NCBI RefSeq assembly: GCF_013386115.1
Contig: NZ_JACAOR010000005.1
Coordinates: forward strand, 536,543-600,542
Direction: 5' to 3'
Source of the DNA: Pseudomonas gingeri
Lineage (GTDB): Bacteria > Pseudomonadota > Gammaproteobacteria > Pseudomonadales > Pseudomonadaceae
DNA: 64,000 nucleotides
Part shown: positions 9,335-18,943 of the stretch, in pieces
Numbering within the stretch: the first letter of the stretch is position 1
Layout: each line of letters begins with the position of its first letter
The notes under the pieces: model-generated
Told to the model about the DNA's origin: nothing
Seen by the model: only the letters and a program-made list of their open reading frames with translations
Databases searched by the model: none
Made by a program: the position numbers and the translations under genes

Positions 9335-9773
9335 GGAGAAATTCCTTGTGGTCAGGGCCGAAAAGAGGCGGCCATCCGGTAAAACGTTGTCAGGGAGAAA
9401 CCTGGGGATGAGGCACCGCGATTCAGCCCGGCAGTCGTGCACTGACGAGGCAGAGGCTGCGGTGTTGACGGCGCTGAATGAGGGTGTGGGAAGTTTTCAT
9501 GCTTTCAACCCTAACCACTGGGGTGAAAGATGGCAAGCCTGTGGGAAAAATTGAGAGGAATACCCGTAAAATTGGCTTGTACGAGATTTTATTTTGCGTG
9601 AGTGGCGGAAAGTCTAGAACAATTGCGCACTATTTTGGCGCTGCTGCTGGTCGCGATGCCGATCTGCGCGGCGAGTGCGCTCCTTGTGGTAGCCGACTCG
9701 CAAGATCGATGCAAGGCTCAAGGGCCTCATCGCTGGCAAGCCAGCTCCTGCAAAGGGGCGTGGGTCCTTGGGA
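9335..9773. other. Intergenic region upstream of leuA and downstream of the M23 peptidase gene
   Basis: About 440 bp without a supported gene apart from the possible leader ORF above. It holds an AT-rich stretch around 9545-9600 that probably contains the leuA promoter, and a single REP half at 9727-9752 (CATCGCTGGCAAGCCAGCTC). Open frames on the plus strand run into the peptidase gene in antisense and show no family features. Confidence 0.6.
9423..9500 (-). CDS. Possible leuA leader peptide (25 codons)
   Basis: A short ORF on the leuA strand, 89 bp upstream of leuA, encodes [20 protein letters not shown] followed by ARLPG. It has four leucine codons (three CTC, one CTG), which would suit leucine-dependent attenuation. 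No clear terminator/antiterminator pair was identified between it and leuA, and its ribosome site is weak. It may be a chance ORF. Confidence 0.3.
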   Translation of the reverse strand: MKTSHTLIQRRQHRSLCLVSARLPG

Positions 9774-10595
9774 TCAGGGTTGGAACGCGCCGATAAAGAT
9801 CGCCGGATCGACCCGTGTTTCATTGAGGCTGATATTCCAGTGCAGATGCGGCCCTGTCGCCCGCCCGGTCGCACCGACCAGGCCGACCACCGCGCCGCGT
9901 GCCAGTGACTGGCCTGCTTTGACATCGATCCTGGAAAGATGACAGAACATGCTGATAAAACCCTGGCCATGATCGACGAACACGGTGTTGCCATTGAAGA
10001 AGTAGTTGCCGGTCAGGATCACCTTGCCGGCGGCCGGCGCCTTGATCGGCGTGCCGGTGGGCACGGCGAAATCCAGTCCCGCGTGTGGGTTGCGTTCTTC
10101 GCCATTGAAGAAACGCCGCACGCCGAACTTGCTCGACAGCGGGCCGTTCACGGGTTTGTCCAGCAGCAGGTTGCTCGGGGCCACGGGACTGAAGGTGCGA
10201 TAGGCCGCCAGTTGTGCGACCACTTCGGCATCGATGCGTTTGACGTCTTCGGGATTCGGATTGACCTGGCGTTTGTTTTTCAGGGTGATGTGCTGTTCCT
10301 GATACTTCTTGGGGCCGACCCTGAAGTCGAGGTTGCGATTGCCCGAACTGATCTGCTGGCTGCCGGGTTTGACGGTCAGCGGGATACCGACGATCGCCAG
10401 CCAGTTGTTCTGCTCCTTGACCACCAGCACCGGTTTGCCCTGGTAGCTGGCCTTGGGCGCCTGGGCCGCGGGGCCGAGATCGACCACGGCTACGCCGCCG
10501 GGCACGGGTTTGTTCAGCAGGCGGGTGATATAGCTGTCCGCGTGGGCGTTGAAGGCCAGGCCCAGCACCAGCAGGGCGGCAAGAAAACGGGGCAT
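9774..10595 (-). CDS. M23-family (LytM-type) metallopeptidase, exported
   Basis: 273 residues. A cleavable signal peptide (MPRFLAALLVLGLAFNAHA) is followed by a ~120-residue N-terminal beta-rich segment and a C-terminal LytM domain. The zinc-binding motifs are present: HAGLD (HxxxD) and HLHW (HxH), with FGVRRFFNGEERNPHAGLDFA typical of active periplasmic murein endopeptidases. It would cleave peptidoglycan cross-links, or act as an amidase activator if inactive; the intact ligands favour an enzyme. The start is 18 bp after the xseA stop, so it is probably the second gene of an xseA operon. Confidence 0.92.
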   Translation of the reverse strand: MPRFLAALLVLGLAFNAHADSYITRLLNKPVPGGVAVVDLGPAAQAPKASYQGKPVLVVKEQNNWLAIVGIPLTVKPGSQQISSGNRNLDFRVGPKKYQEQHITLKNKRQVNPNPEDVKRIDAEVVAQLAAYRTFSPVAPSNLLLDKPVNGPLSSKFGVRRFFNGEERNPHAGLDFAVPTGTPIKAPAAGKVILTGNYFFNGNTVFVDHGQGFISMFCHLSRIDVKAGQSLARGAVVGLVGATGRATGPHLHWNISLNETRVDPAIFIGAFQP

Positions 10596-10613
10596 GCTCG
10601 GGTCCCTTGAGAT

Positions 10614-11993
10614 TCAGTCCAGTAGAGAAAGGGTGACAGGCGTCAGGTGGTTGTCTTCGACTCGCACCTGCAGTTCGCCTTCCGCCAGTTTCGCCTTCAG
10701 GCGCTGGCCGGGGCGAGTCTGCCCGGCACTGCGGATCGCCTGCCCACGCTCGTCCAGCAGGATACTGTAGCCACGTCCCAGGGTTGCCAACGGACTTACT
10801 ACATGAAGTGTCTGCACCTGGCTTTGCAGTTGCAGGCGCCGGGCCTTGAGGCCTTCGCGCATGGCCCGGGGCAGGCGTTCGGACAGGCTCTCCAGGCGCT
10901 GGCGCAGCAGGGCCAGCTGACGGCCCGGATGTTGCCCGGCGAGACGGGTTTCCAGGCGCAGCAGTTTTTCCCGGCGGGTATTGAGCTGGCGTTCGAACGC
11001 CCGGCGCATGCGCATGTCCAGGTCATCCAGGCGCTGGGCCTGCTGGCGCAGGCGCTCGCCGGGGTGGCGCAGGCGTCGGGCGAGGCCATCGAGGCGCAGG
11101 CGGTCGCGCATCAGCCGGTCGCGGATACGCATCACCAGCCGGCGGTGCAGGCTCTCGACCCGGCGTTGCAGGTCGCTGGAATCGGGGGCCAGCAGTTCCG
11201 CGGCCGCCGAAGGCGTCGGGGCCCGGACGTCGGCCACGAAGTCGCTGATGGACACATCGGTTTCATGACCGACGGCGCTGACAATCGGCGTCACGCAGGC
11301 ATCCACGGCGCGGGCCACGGTCTCTTCGTTGAAGCACCAGAGGTCTTCCAGCGAGCCGCCGCCACGGGCCAGGATCAGCGCATCGAAGCCCTTGGCATCG
11401 GCGATTCTCAAGGCGCGCACGATCTGCGCCGTGGCTTCGCGGCCCTGGACCGCCGTGGGAATCAGGGTCAGCTCGACTTGCGGCGCGCGGCGGCGGAAGA
11501 CGCTGATGATGTCGCGGATCACCGCGCCGGTCGGTGAGCTGATGATGCCGATCCGTTGCGGGTGAGCGGGCAGGCCAACCTTGCGTTCGGCGCTGAACAG
11601 GCCTTCGGCGTCGAGCTTTTCCTTGAGCGCGTCGAATGCCAGGCGCAGCGCGCCATCGCCGGCCGGCTCAACGGTATCGAGGATCAACTGGTAGTCGCCC
11701 CGGCCCTCGAACAGCGAGACCTTGCCTCGCACCTTGACTGCCAGGCCATCCTTCAACGCCTGGCGCACGCGTGCGGCGTTCTGCCGGAACAGCGCGCAAC
11801 GCACCTGGGCGCCGCTGTCCTTGAGGGTGAAATAGATGTGGCCGGAGGCCGGGCGGGCGAGGTTGGAGATTTCGCCTTCGACCCAGATATTGCTGAACAC
11901 GTCTTCCAGCAACACCCGCGCGCGGCCGTTGAGCTGGCTGACAGTGAGGACTTCGCGGTCGAGGCCCAGGCGTGAAAAGGGATCTTTAATCAT
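10614..11993 (-). CDS. xseA: Exodeoxyribonuclease VII large subunit
   Basis: 459 residues. N-terminal OB-fold (about 1-110: LTVSQLNGRARVLLEDVFSNIWVEGEISN), catalytic region with GIISSPTGAVIRDI, the ARGGGSLEDLWCFNEE motif and VGHETDVSISDFVADVRAPTPSAAAE, then a long coiled coil rich in Arg/Leu (about 280-400). Degrades single-stranded DNA to oligonucleotides together with XseB, which is not in the window. ATG 11993 (MIKDPFSRLGLDRE) matches the family; ATG 12002 would add three residues. Neither start has a strong ribosome site. Confidence 0.96.
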   Translation of the reverse strand: MIKDPFSRLGLDREVLTVSQLNGRARVLLEDVFSNIWVEGEISNLARPASGHIYFTLKDSGAQVRCALFRQNAARVRQALKDGLAVKVRGKVSLFEGRGDYQLILDTVEPAGDGALRLAFDALKEKLDAEGLFSAERKVGLPAHPQRIGIISSPTGAVIRDIISVFRRRAPQVELTLIPTAVQGREATAQIVRALRIADAKGFDALILARGGGSLEDLWCFNEETVARAVDACVTPIVSAVGHETDVSISDFVADVRAPTPSAAAELLAPDSSDLQRRVESLHRRLVMRIRDRLMRDRLRLDGLARRLRHPGERLRQQAQRLDDLDMRMRRAFERQLNTRREKLLRLETRLAGQHPGRQLALLRQRLESLSERLPRAMREGLKARRLQLQSQVQTLHVVSPLATLGRGYSILLDERGQAIRSAGQTRPGQRLKAKLAEGELQVRVEDNHLTPVTLSLLD

Positions 11994-12049
11994 GGGCCGC
12001 ATGATAAAGGCATTCGGTTGCCAATCTCCATGGCTATGAGCACTCCCCG

Positions 12050-12133
12050 TGTGGGAGCCGGCTTGCTGGCGATGGCGCCCGAGTACTCGCAGCAGGGCTT
12101 GCGGGCCTCATCGCTGGCAAGCCAGCTCCTACA
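12050..12133. repeat. REP doublet (REPIN)
   Basis: TGTGGGAGCCGGCTTGCTGG at the left and its inverted counterpart CTGGCAAGCCAGCTCCTACA at the right, between the divergently expressed xseA and the 3' end of the LysR gene. Confidence 0.8.
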
Positions 12134-12148
12134 GGTTTATCGGTGTTT

Positions 12149-13048
12149 TCAAGGGCGTTGCAGGTCTTCGCTGAAGCGCTCGACAAATTGCGCCACCAGC
12201 GGCGTCGGCTCCTGTCGACAGGCGAGGGCCAGGGTGCTCTGGCAATCCGGGTCCTTGAGGGGCAGGAAATGGATATTGCCCGGCGCAATGTCGCGCATCG
12301 ACTCGGGCAGCAGGGCGATGCCGAATCCCGCCTGGATCAACTGCAACTGGGTGGTCTTGCGCGACACCACCCGGGCGGCGCGGGGAAAGAAGCCCTGGCG
12401 CATGCACAACTCCGCCGACAGGTAGCTCAAGCCGCCGCGCTGGGGGTGAGGAATGGAAATAAACGCCTCGTCCTTCAGCAGCGCCATGTCGATGCCCTCG
12501 GTCGAGTCTGCCAGCGGATGATTCGGCGGCACCGCCAGGAGCAACCGCTCGCTGTACAACGGCACGATCTGCACCCCCTCACGCTGGCGCAGTACCGGCA
12601 GGCGCAGCAGACCGATATCCAGCCGCCCCTCGGCCAGTTCTTCCAGCTGGGCCTCGGAGGACAGCTTGACGATATCCATCGATGCCCCCGGACTCTGTTC
12701 GAGGAAATGACTGATTGCTCGCAACAGTCTGCCGCTCATCGGGACGGTACTCGAGTGACTGAGGCGCAGGGTGCCGAGTTGGCCCTTGCCGACCTGGGTA
12801 GCCAGCTCGCTGGCCTTGCTCAGTTCGCCCAGCAGGTTTCTCGCCCGCGGATAGAAGGCCTCGCCGGCAGCGGTCAGTCGCGGCAGGCGCGCCGTGCGTT
12901 CGAACAACGGCGTCTGCAAATGGTTTTCCAGCTCCTTGATCTGCCGGCTCAGGGCGGACTGCGCGATAAACAAACGTTCGGCGGCCGCACTGAAGCTGCC
13001 GGATTCGGCGATCTCGACGAAGTAGCGCAGTTGGCGGGTGGAAATCAC
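12149..13048 (-). CDS. LysR-family transcriptional regulator
   Basis: 299 residues. The N-terminal winged helix-turn-helix is clear (RQLRYFVEIAESGSFSAAAERLFIAQSALSRQIKELE), followed by the periplasmic-binding-protein-like effector domain (about 90-295). Effector unknown. It is divergent from the TSUP permease gene, with only ~100 bp between starts. LysR regulators usually control such a divergent neighbour, so it probably regulates uptake or export of the same compound. Confidence 0.93.
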   Translation of the reverse strand: MISTRQLRYFVEIAESGSFSAAAERLFIAQSALSRQIKELENHLQTPLFERTARLPRLTAAGEAFYPRARNLLGELSKASELATQVGKGQLGTLRLSHSSTVPMSGRLLRAISHFLEQSPGASMDIVKLSSEAQLEELAEGRLDIGLLRLPVLRQREGVQIVPLYSERLLLAVPPNHPLADSTEGIDMALLKDEAFISIPHPQRGGLSYLSAELCMRQGFFPRAARVVSRKTTQLQLIQAGFGIALLPESMRDIAPGNIHFLPLKDPDCQSTLALACRQEPTPLVAQFVERFSEDLQRP

Positions 13049-13148
13049 AAGTCATGCCTTTTCGAGATGAGTAGCGGGCTTTGAATATATTAGTCGCAAG
13101 GCTCGCCACTGGCTAAAGTCAATCGAACCCATTGTGGAAGTGTTCTTC

Positions 13149-13916
13149 ATGAGTCTTGTCGCGCTGTTGAACCAATGGCCATTCAGTGCCACCGACTGGC
13201 TGGTGGTGGAACTGGGCATTGCCCTGGCCTATATCGTCTTTGGCGTGGCCGGGTTTGGTACGGCGCTGGTGGCGGGACCGATCCTGATCCTGTTCATGCC
13301 GTTGTCGAAGATCGTGCCGTTGCTGGTGCTGCTGGATTTTGTCGCGGCGTTCGGCAACCTGCTGCCGTCACGCAAGGATGTCGCCAGGTCCGAGTTACTG
13401 CGGTTGCTGCCGTGCATGGCCGTGGGCTGCACGCTTGGCGTGGTCTTTCTGCTGAATCTGCATTCCGATGTATTGCTGCTGTTGATGGGCCTGTTCATCA
13501 GCGCCTATGCGATCCATAGCCTGCTGATCAAGGTCCGCCCCGGGCAGTTGGCGGCGGCCTGGGCGGTGCCCATGGGCACCGTGGGCGGGATGTTCGGGGC
13601 GCTGTTCGGCAGTGGCGGTTTTCTCTATGCCATCTATCTCAACAGTCGTTTGCCCAAGGATGCGGCGCGGGCCACGCAAAGTGCGCTGATCAGTTGCAGC
13701 ACGGTGGTGCGTCTGTCGCTATTCGTGATCGCCGGGGTCTATGCCGAGCTACCCTTGTTGCTGTTGGCGGTGTGCTTGTTGCCGGCGATGGCGCTGGGGT
13801 TGTGGATCGGCCGACGTCTGACCCGACGGCTGTCACGGGAAGCCTTCGTGCGCCTGGTGACCTGGCTGGTACTGGCCAGCGGCATCGCCCTGATCACCCG
13901 TTATTTCAGTACTTGA
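13149..13916 (+). CDS. TSUP family (TauE/SafE) membrane transporter
   Basis: 255 residues with about eight hydrophobic segments and the two-repeat pattern of the TauE/SafE/TSUP family. GVAGFGTALVAGPILILF begins the first repeat and GGMFGALFGSGGFLYAIYL the second. Members move sulfonates, sulfoacetate or other organic anions across the inner membrane; the substrate cannot be read from sequence. ATG 13149 has GGAAG 8 bp upstream; GTG 13134 would add five residues. Pairing with the divergent LysR gene suggests inducible expression. Confidence 0.88.
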   Translation: MSLVALLNQWPFSATDWLVVELGIALAYIVFGVAGFGTALVAGPILILFMPLSKIVPLLVLLDFVAAFGNLLPSRKDVARSELLRLLPCMAVGCTLGVVFLLNLHSDVLLLLMGLFISAYAIHSLLIKVRPGQLAAAWAVPMGTVGGMFGALFGSGGFLYAIYLNSRLPKDAARATQSALISCSTVVRLSLFVIAGVYAELPLLLLAVCLLPAMALGLWIGRRLTRRLSREAFVRLVTWLVLASGIALITRYFST

Positions 13917-13970
13917 CCTGATGGTGGCAGGGATTAAGCTGCCGGGTCGCAAACGCTCCAGGCCGTCCCC

Positions 13971-14519
13971 ATGAACTCCCAAAGCATCATTGTCCCGAAA
14001 ATCTCCACCTTGCCGGTCCATGAGCCAAGGGCCCGGGCCATCGTGCGCTGGCTGGTGCGCAAGAACATCATCGAGGAAGAACTCACCACCTGCGGTCGCA
14101 CCGGCAATCGCATGGGCCATGCCATCGCGCCCGGTGCCGCCGAGGTGGTCCTGCATCCCCAGGCGTTGCCGTTCGGCGAGCCGATCAACGGCCTGGAGAT
14201 CATCACCAAGCGCTGCATCTATACCCCGGCCAAGGGCTTTCTCGAGGAGGCGGGATGTGCCGAGTGTCGCAAGGAAGTCGGCGAGGCCCTGTTCGACAGC
14301 CTGGAAGACTGGATGCCGGGGCGCACCGAAAACTTCATCTGTCCGTTGTGCGGGCACGAAGACGATATCAACGGTTTCCTGTTCCTGCAGGAGTGCGGCT
14401 TTTCCAACCTGGGTTTCATCTTCAACAACTGGGCGGAAGCCGGCTTCAAGCAGGCTTTTCTCGATGAGTTCGCCGACTGGCTGGACCAGCCGGTGGCCTG
14501 GGTGAAAGTCGAGCTGTAA
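13971..14519 (+). CDS. Conserved hypothetical zinc-ribbon protein
   Basis: 182 residues, soluble, no signal peptide. The central part has two CxxC pairs (CAEC and CPLC, about 40 residues apart) consistent with one structural zinc ribbon: CAECRKEVGEALFDSL ... NFICPLCGHEDDING. The N-terminal ~80 residues resemble a compact alpha/beta domain and the C terminus ends in LDQPVAWVKVEL. No function is recognised. It precedes the guaB promoter on the same strand but is probably a separate transcription unit. Confidence 0.8.
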   Translation: MNSQSIIVPKISTLPVHEPRARAIVRWLVRKNIIEEELTTCGRTGNRMGHAIAPGAAEVVLHPQALPFGEPINGLEIITKRCIYTPAKGFLEEAGCAECRKEVGEALFDSLEDWMPGRTENFICPLCGHEDDINGFLFLQECGFSNLGFIFNNWAEAGFKQAFLDEFADWLDQPVAWVKVEL

Positions 14520-14523
14520 ATAG

Positions 14524-16071
<1,548 letters not shown>

Positions 16072-16076
16072 TAGTG

Positions 16077-16143
16077 ATCGCCTCCTGGTGCTGACCTGGA
16101 GGCGATTGATGAATTTGAACCGGGGCTGTTGATGACAGCCCCG
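16077..16143 (+). other. Two stem-loops between guaB and guaA
   Basis: First stem ATCGCCTCC/GGAGGCGAT (16077-16085 with 16098-16106). Second stem CGGGGCTGT/ACAGCCCCG (16121-16129 with 16135-16143), followed by a moderately T-rich run. These could be a partial terminator or an mRNA-stabilising element, adjusting the guaA:guaB ratio. Confidence 0.6.
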
Positions 16144-16176
16144 TGTTGTTTCTGATTTCACAGACGAGAATGACCC

Positions 16177-17754
16177 ATGGCCCTCGACATTCACGCCCAC
16201 CGCATCCTGATCCTCGACTTCGGTTCCCAATACACCCAACTGATCGCCCGCCGCGTGCGTGAAATCGGCGTGTACTGCGAACTGCATCCGTTCGACATGG
16301 ACGACGAAGCGATTCGCGAATTCGCTCCCAAAGGCGTCATCCTCGCCGGCGGTCCCGAGTCCGTGCACGAAGCCAACAGCCCGCGTTGCCCGCAGGCGGT
16401 GTTCGACCTGGGCGTGCCAGTCTTCGGTATCTGCTACGGCATGCAGACCATGGCCGAGCAGATGGGCGGCAAGGTCGAAGGTTCCGAGCTGCGTGAATTC
16501 GGTTATGCCCGTGTCGATGTGGTCGGCAAGAGCCGCCTGCTGGACGGCATCGAAGACCACGTCGACGCCGACGGCCTGTTCGGTCTCGACGTCTGGATGA
16601 GCCACGGTGACAAGGTCACCCGCATGCCGGAAGACTTTCACATCCTGGCCAGCACCCCGAGCTGCCCGATTGCCGGCATGTTCAACGACGACCTGCGTTA
16701 CTACGGCGTGCAGTTCCACCCGGAAGTGACCCACACCAAGCAGGGCGGTCGTATCCTGTCGCGCTTCATCCTCGATATCTGTGGCTGTGAAGCGCTGTGG
16801 ACCCCGTCGAAGATCGCCGAAGACGCCATCGCCCAGGTGCGTGCCCAGGTGGGGACCGACAACGTCCTGCTGGGCCTGTCTGGCGGTGTCGACTCCTCGG
16901 TGGTTGCGGCCCTGCTGCACAAGGCCATCGGCGACCAGCTGACCTGCGTCTTCGTCGACAACGGCCTGCTGCGCCTGCACGAAGGCGAGCAAGTGATGGC
17001 CATGTTCGCCGAGAACATGGGCGTCAAGGTGATCCGCGCCAACGCCGAAGAACAGTTCCTGAACAACCTGGCCGGCGAGTCCGACCCGGAGAAGAAGCGC
17101 AAGATCATCGGCCGGACCTTTATCGACGTGTTCGATGCCGAATCCTGCAAGCTGGACAACATCAAGTACCTGGCCCAGGGCACCATCTACCCGGACGTGA
17201 TCGAGTCGGCTGGCGCAAAAAGCGGCAAGGCCCACGTGATCAAGTCCCACCACAACGTCGGTGGCCTGCCGGAAGAGATGAACCTCAAGCTGGTCGAGCC
17301 GCTGCGCGAGCTGTTCAAGGACGAGGTCCGTCGCCTCGGCCTGGAACTCGGCCTGCCGTACGACATGGTCTATCGCCACCCATTCCCGGGCCCGGGCCTG
17401 GGCGTGCGGATCCTGGGTGAAGTGAAGAAGGAATACGCTGACCTGCTGCGTCGCGCCGACCATATCTTCATCGAAGAACTGCGCAAGGCCGACTGGTACC
17501 ACAAGGTCAGCCAGGCTTTCGTGGTGTTCCAGCCGGTGAAATCGGTGGGTGTGGTCGGTGACGGTCGTCGTTACGCCTGGGTCGTGGCCCTGCGCGCGGT
17601 GGAAACCATCGACTTCATGACCGCCCGTTGGGCACACCTGCCGTACGAACTGCTGGAAACCGTCAGCGGCCGGATCATCAACGAGATCGAAGGCATCTCC
17701 CGCGTCACCTACGACGTGTCGAGCAAGCCGCCGGCAACCATCGAGTGGGAATGA
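16177..17754 (+). CDS. guaA: GMP synthase (glutamine-hydrolysing)
   Basis: 525 residues; converts XMP to GMP. The N-terminal class I glutamine amidotransferase domain has the nucleophile in FGICYGMQ (about Cys86) and the His/Glu of QFHPEVTHT. The ATP pyrophosphatase domain has the PP-loop SGGVDSSV (about 235), and the C-terminal dimerisation domain ends [19 protein letters not shown]. Second gene after guaB. Its 3' end is immediately followed by a terminator and then by accessory genes; guaA 3' ends are known insertion hot spots for mobile DNA, though no flanking repeat was found here. Confidence 0.98.
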   Translation: MALDIHAHRILILDFGSQYTQLIARRVREIGVYCELHPFDMDDEAIREFAPKGVILAGGPESVHEANSPRCPQAVFDLGVPVFGICYGMQTMAEQMGGKVEGSELREFGYARVDVVGKSRLLDGIEDHVDADGLFGLDVWMSHGDKVTRMPEDFHILASTPSCPIAGMFNDDLRYYGVQFHPEVTHTKQGGRILSRFILDICGCEALWTPSKIAEDAIAQVRAQVGTDNVLLGLSGGVDSSVVAALLHKAIGDQLTCVFVDNGLLRLHEGEQVMAMFAENMGVKVIRANAEEQFLNNLAGESDPEKKRKIIGRTFIDVFDAESCKLDNIKYLAQGTIYPDVIESAGAKSGKAHVIKSHHNVGGLPEEMNLKLVEPLRELFKDEVRRLGLELGLPYDMVYRHPFPGPGLGVRILGEVKKEYADLLRRADHIFIEELRKADWYHKVSQAFVVFQPVKSVGVVGDGRRYAWVVALRAVETIDFMTARWAHLPYELLETVSGRIINEIEGISRVTYDVSSKPPATIEWE

Positions 17755-17788
17755 TCCCCGAGTGATATAGGCCTCAAGCGTTGAAAGC

Positions 17789-17823
17789 AAGGGCGGTCAT
17801 ACCTCGGTATGACCGCCTTTTTC
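17789..17823 (+). terminator. Rho-independent terminator after guaA
   Basis: Long stem AGGGCGGTCATAC/GTATGACCGCCTT around a CTCG loop, followed by TTTTTCGTTT. Confidence 0.9.
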
Positions 17824-17973
17824 GTTTCAGGCGGTAAGGAAATTCGGCGTTTCTACCCGCGCAATATCCCGCAAACACATTGATCCAACTGGGTTTTCTG
17901 TCTCCCTACACTCAAGAAATGAGCGCCGGGTTGAAGCGTCGCTCGAGTCATTTTTTTTCGATAAACAGGCTTG

Positions 17974-17989
17974 GTTGTCAATTGACAAC
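17974..17989. promoter_or_regulatory. 16-bp perfect palindrome, candidate operator of the accessory cassette
   Basis: GTTGTCAATTGACAAC is a perfect palindrome ending 32 bp before the start of the HicA-like gene and containing a TTGACA (17982-17987) that could serve as a -35 element. Position and symmetry fit autoregulation by the helix-turn-helix protein encoded by the second gene of the cassette. Confidence 0.6.
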
Positions 17990-18021
17990 TTTTTTCTGTG
18001 GCGAGAGACTGGGGGCAATGG

Positions 18022-18300
18022 ATGGCCAGGGCAAGACACCCGATCAAGGAGATCGAAAATGTACTGCGTTATGCCGAGGAGTGTGGCTGGCGAATCAAGG
18101 TGGGTGGTTCGCATGCTTGGGGCAGAATGTACTGCCCGCTCAACAGCGGGTTGTGTCGATGTGGCGAGTTCTGCATGACGAGCGTGTATAGCACTCCGCG
18201 TAACGTTTACAGACATGTTCGTGAGCTGCGGTTGGTTATTGATAACTGTGATCTGAACCGTATCGATGATGAGCCTCCGATCGAAATATTTAAGGAGTAG
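18022..18300 (+). CDS. HicA-like small cysteine-rich protein (candidate toxin)
   Basis: 92 residues starting at ATG 18022, with GGGGG 6 bp upstream; an in-frame GTG at 17998 is less likely. N terminus ARHPIKEIENVLRYAEECGW RIKVGGSHAW follows the HicA layout: a helix, then GW-R-(5)-GSH, including the active-type histidine of the GSH motif. Unlike HicA, it continues with a cysteine cluster (MYCPLNSGLCRCGEFCMTS) and a C-terminal helix. HicA proteins are mRNA interferases with a dsRNA-binding fold. The next gene starts 4 bp after the stop, so the two are an operon of toxin-antitoxin type. Function is inferred from the motif only. Confidence 0.65.
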   Translation: MARARHPIKEIENVLRYAEECGWRIKVGGSHAWGRMYCPLNSGLCRCGEFCMTSVYSTPRNVYRHVRELRLVIDNCDLNRIDDEPPIEIFKE

Positions 18301-18304
18301 AAGT

Positions 18305-18826
18305 ATGGAGGAATATGAATTCACTCTGAGATACCAGCTCTCGGAGCAAAACAATGATCCAGACGTCTTGATCGAACTTCTGCTGGAGAACGGTTGCGAT
18401 GACTCGCTCGTTGGCTCGGGAATCCCTGGAAAGCTGGCGCTGAAATTCTGCAGGGATGCCGAGAGCGCCAGGCAGGCACTGCTCAGCGCCTTGCAGGACG
18501 TCAAACGCGCCATTCCTGACGCTCGGCTCATCGAGGTACTGCCGGATATGGTCGGCCTTTCAGATATCGCCGATATCGTCGGCGTTTCGCGGCAGAACAT
18601 GCGCAAACTCATGCTCAATCATTCGGCGTCCTTTCCGCTGGCCGTCCACGAAGGCAGTGCCTCTGTCTGGCACCTGGCGGAAGTACTGGGTTGGCTCGAC
18701 GGCCGCGGTTATGACCTTGATCCACTGATCATCGAAACCGCGCAGGCGGCCCAGGTTATCAATCTCACGAAAGCGACCAGCAAGCTGGCTGCCGTGAACC
18801 CGGAGTGGTTGGCGTTGGTGCTGTGA
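18305..18826 (+). CDS. Helix-turn-helix protein paired with the HicA-like protein (candidate antitoxin/regulator)
   Basis: 173 residues starting at ATG 18305 with AAGGAG 8 bp upstream. The N-terminal ~75 residues (EYEFTLRYQLSEQNNDPDVLIELLLENGCDDSLVGSG) look like a small alpha/beta domain. The middle has a helix-turn-helix of excisionase/MerR-like type (MVGLSDIADIVGVSRQNMRKLM), and the C terminus is helical. HicB-type antitoxins also join an alpha/beta neutralising domain to a DNA-binding domain, so this fits an antitoxin that represses its own operon, plausibly through the palindrome at 17974-17989. No closer assignment is possible from sequence. Confidence 0.65.
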   Translation: MEEYEFTLRYQLSEQNNDPDVLIELLLENGCDDSLVGSGIPGKLALKFCRDAESARQALLSALQDVKRAIPDARLIEVLPDMVGLSDIADIVGVSRQNMRKLMLNHSASFPLAVHEGSASVWHLAEVLGWLDGRGYDLDPLIIETAQAAQVINLTKATSKLAAVNPEWLALVL

Positions 18827-18849
18827 GTCTTTGCAAGGTATTGCTGCTC

Positions 18850-18911
18850 GTGATATCTGAGTGATATCAAAATGGAATTATCAGGGTGTATCCTGACGCC
18901 ATGGTGATATC
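18850..18911. repeat. Three GTGATATC repeats upstream of the helicase gene
   Basis: GTGATATC occurs at 18850-18857, 18861-18868 and 18904-18911, directly repeated and ending 33 bp before the helicase start. GATATC is itself a palindrome. The cluster could bind a regulator of the helicase gene; chance is possible but three octamers within 62 bp stand out. Confidence 0.5.
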
Positions 18912-18943
18912 CCTTTCCTCGGAGCAATTCTGCATAAGGCTAT

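Noticed and set aside
9602..9796. Short plus-strand ORF with a hydrophobic N terminus upstream of the M23 peptidase end
   Set aside because: After ~30 residues it runs through a REP half and then antisense to the peptidase gene; weak GTG start.
17827..18618. 263-codon minus-strand frame over the HicA-like/HTH genes
   Set aside because: Low-complexity composition, no recognizable domain, and both plus-strand genes have good ribosome sites and family-like motifs.
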